Assembly: GCA_035493895.1 (NCBI GenBank)
Contig: DATJHM010000144.1
Coordinates: forward strand, 1 to 5,781
Length of the DNA: 5,781 nucleotides
Direction: 5' to 3'
Origin: DATJHM01 sp035493895
Lineage (GTDB): Bacteria > Chloroflexota > Ktedonobacteria > Ktedonobacterales > Ktedonobacteraceae
Shown here: in pieces, positions 5,491-5,781 of the stretch
Numbering within the stretch: the stretch's first letter is position 1
How the letters are laid out: every line of letters starts with the position of its first letter
The notes under the pieces: generated by a model
Databases searched by the model: none
Seen by the model: only the letters and a program-made list of their open reading frames with translations
Told to the model about the DNA's origin: nothing
Position numbers and translations under genes: made by a program

Positions 5491-5522
5491 AAATCGCTGG
5501 CCTTTCTACAACATCATGCCTG

Positions 5523-5781
5523 TTACATGAAAGCAAGATACGGGCCCGTAACAACACCAGCAGCCGATGAACCTATTTGTGAGACCAGACCAGTCGCATT
5601 TGATCTGAAGAGACTCGGCACACGCAACATTAACGTAATAGTGCCATACTTAATAAGCTCTGTAACCAGTGGGTCCACTTGCACGACACTGAGCAAAACT
5701 AAACCAAGACACAAGACCACCACCTGGGCAACTTGCGAGGCCACCAGCGAGAGAAACCCCATAATCCACTCTCGCGTAAAA
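5523..5781 (-). CDS. VirB6/TrbL-like polytopic membrane protein, C-terminal fragment
   Basis: The frame is open to the window edge. An ATG at 5762 exists, but the codons before it (FTREWI) are also open and read as part of the same protein, so the true start lies outside the window. About 85 residues are visible: REWIMGFLSLVASQVAQ, a long hydrophobic helix (VVVLCLGLVLLSVV), a second hydrophobic stretch (LIKYGTITLMLRVPSLF), and a Gly/Ala/Ser-rich end (QIGSSAAGVVTGPYLAFM). A C-terminal W-x-x-x-hydrophobic helix, then a helix ending in a short R-x-P-x-L-F motif, resembles the C-terminal region of VirB6/TrbL-type T4SS channel proteins. The call rests mainly on this pattern and on the T4SS neighbours. 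Being directly upstream of the wall hydrolase by 41 bp fits an operon. Confidence 0.6.
   Translation of the reverse strand, partial: FTREWIMGFLSLVASQVAQVVVLCLGLVLLSVVQVDPLVTELIKYGTITLMLRVPSLFRSNATGLVSQIGSSAAGVVTGPYLAFM

Noticed and set aside
5523..5762. A complete 79-residue protein starting at ATG 5762
   Set aside because: The frame stays open upstream to the window edge and the preceding residues fit the same helix-rich protein, so a partial longer gene is more likely.
1..5781. CRISPR arrays, tRNA/rRNA genes, insertion sequences, att sites or oriT
   Set aside because: No spaced repeat array, cloverleaf, transposase frame or terminal inverted repeats were seen. The palindromes found are short and local and cannot be called nic or att sites.

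Overview
The window is a run of six genes, all on the minus strand (transcribed from 5781 towards 1), that together read as part of a type IV secretion / conjugation module. In transcription order they are: the C-terminal end of a polytopic VirB6/TrbL-like membrane protein (5781-5523, 5' end outside the window); a membrane-anchored CHAP + SLT-type peptidoglycan hydrolase (5481-4096); a small two-helix VirB2/TrbC-like pilin candidate (3919-3599); a PrgI-family (VirB3-like) inner membrane protein (3444-3043); a full-length VirB4-family ATPase (2980-305); and the first ~101 residues of a protein with two membrane helices (305 to beyond position 1), possibly the coupling protein or another channel component.

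No VirB7/VirB9/VirB10-type outer-membrane core gene is present in this part, and a PrgI protein with a separate two-domain wall hydrolase is the arrangement usual in T4SSs of monoderm (Gram-positive-type) bacteria. Base composition is moderate (near 50% GC by eye) and the proteins are not close to well-known Firmicute versions that I recognise. A Chloroflexota (Ktedonobacteria-like) or other monoderm host carrying an integrative/conjugative element or plasmid is my best guess. This is an inference, not something the sequence proves.

Functionally, VirB4 would power assembly and DNA/protein transfer, PrgI would dock it at the membrane, the VirB6-like protein would form the membrane channel, the pilin candidate would form the pilus or surface subunit, and the hydrolase would open the cell wall. 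No relaxase, integrase, att site, origin of transfer or complete coupling-protein gene can be seen, so whether the element still moves cannot be judged here.

The non-coding gaps are all under 200 bp but carry a lot of structure. The 154-bp pilin-PrgI gap holds a 13-bp perfect hairpin just after the pilin stop, a good sigma70-type promoter, and a 27-nt leader with two mutually exclusive hairpins, one of which covers the PrgI ribosome binding site. The 176-bp hydrolase-pilin gap holds a pair of palindromes that are inverted copies of each other and a hairpin next to the pilin ribosome binding site. The 62-bp PrgI-VirB4 gap holds a tandem 20-bp repeat and a possible 13-codon leader ORF ending in the VirB4 start codon. 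The most notable protein-level oddity is a glutamine where the SLT catalytic glutamate is expected in the hydrolase.
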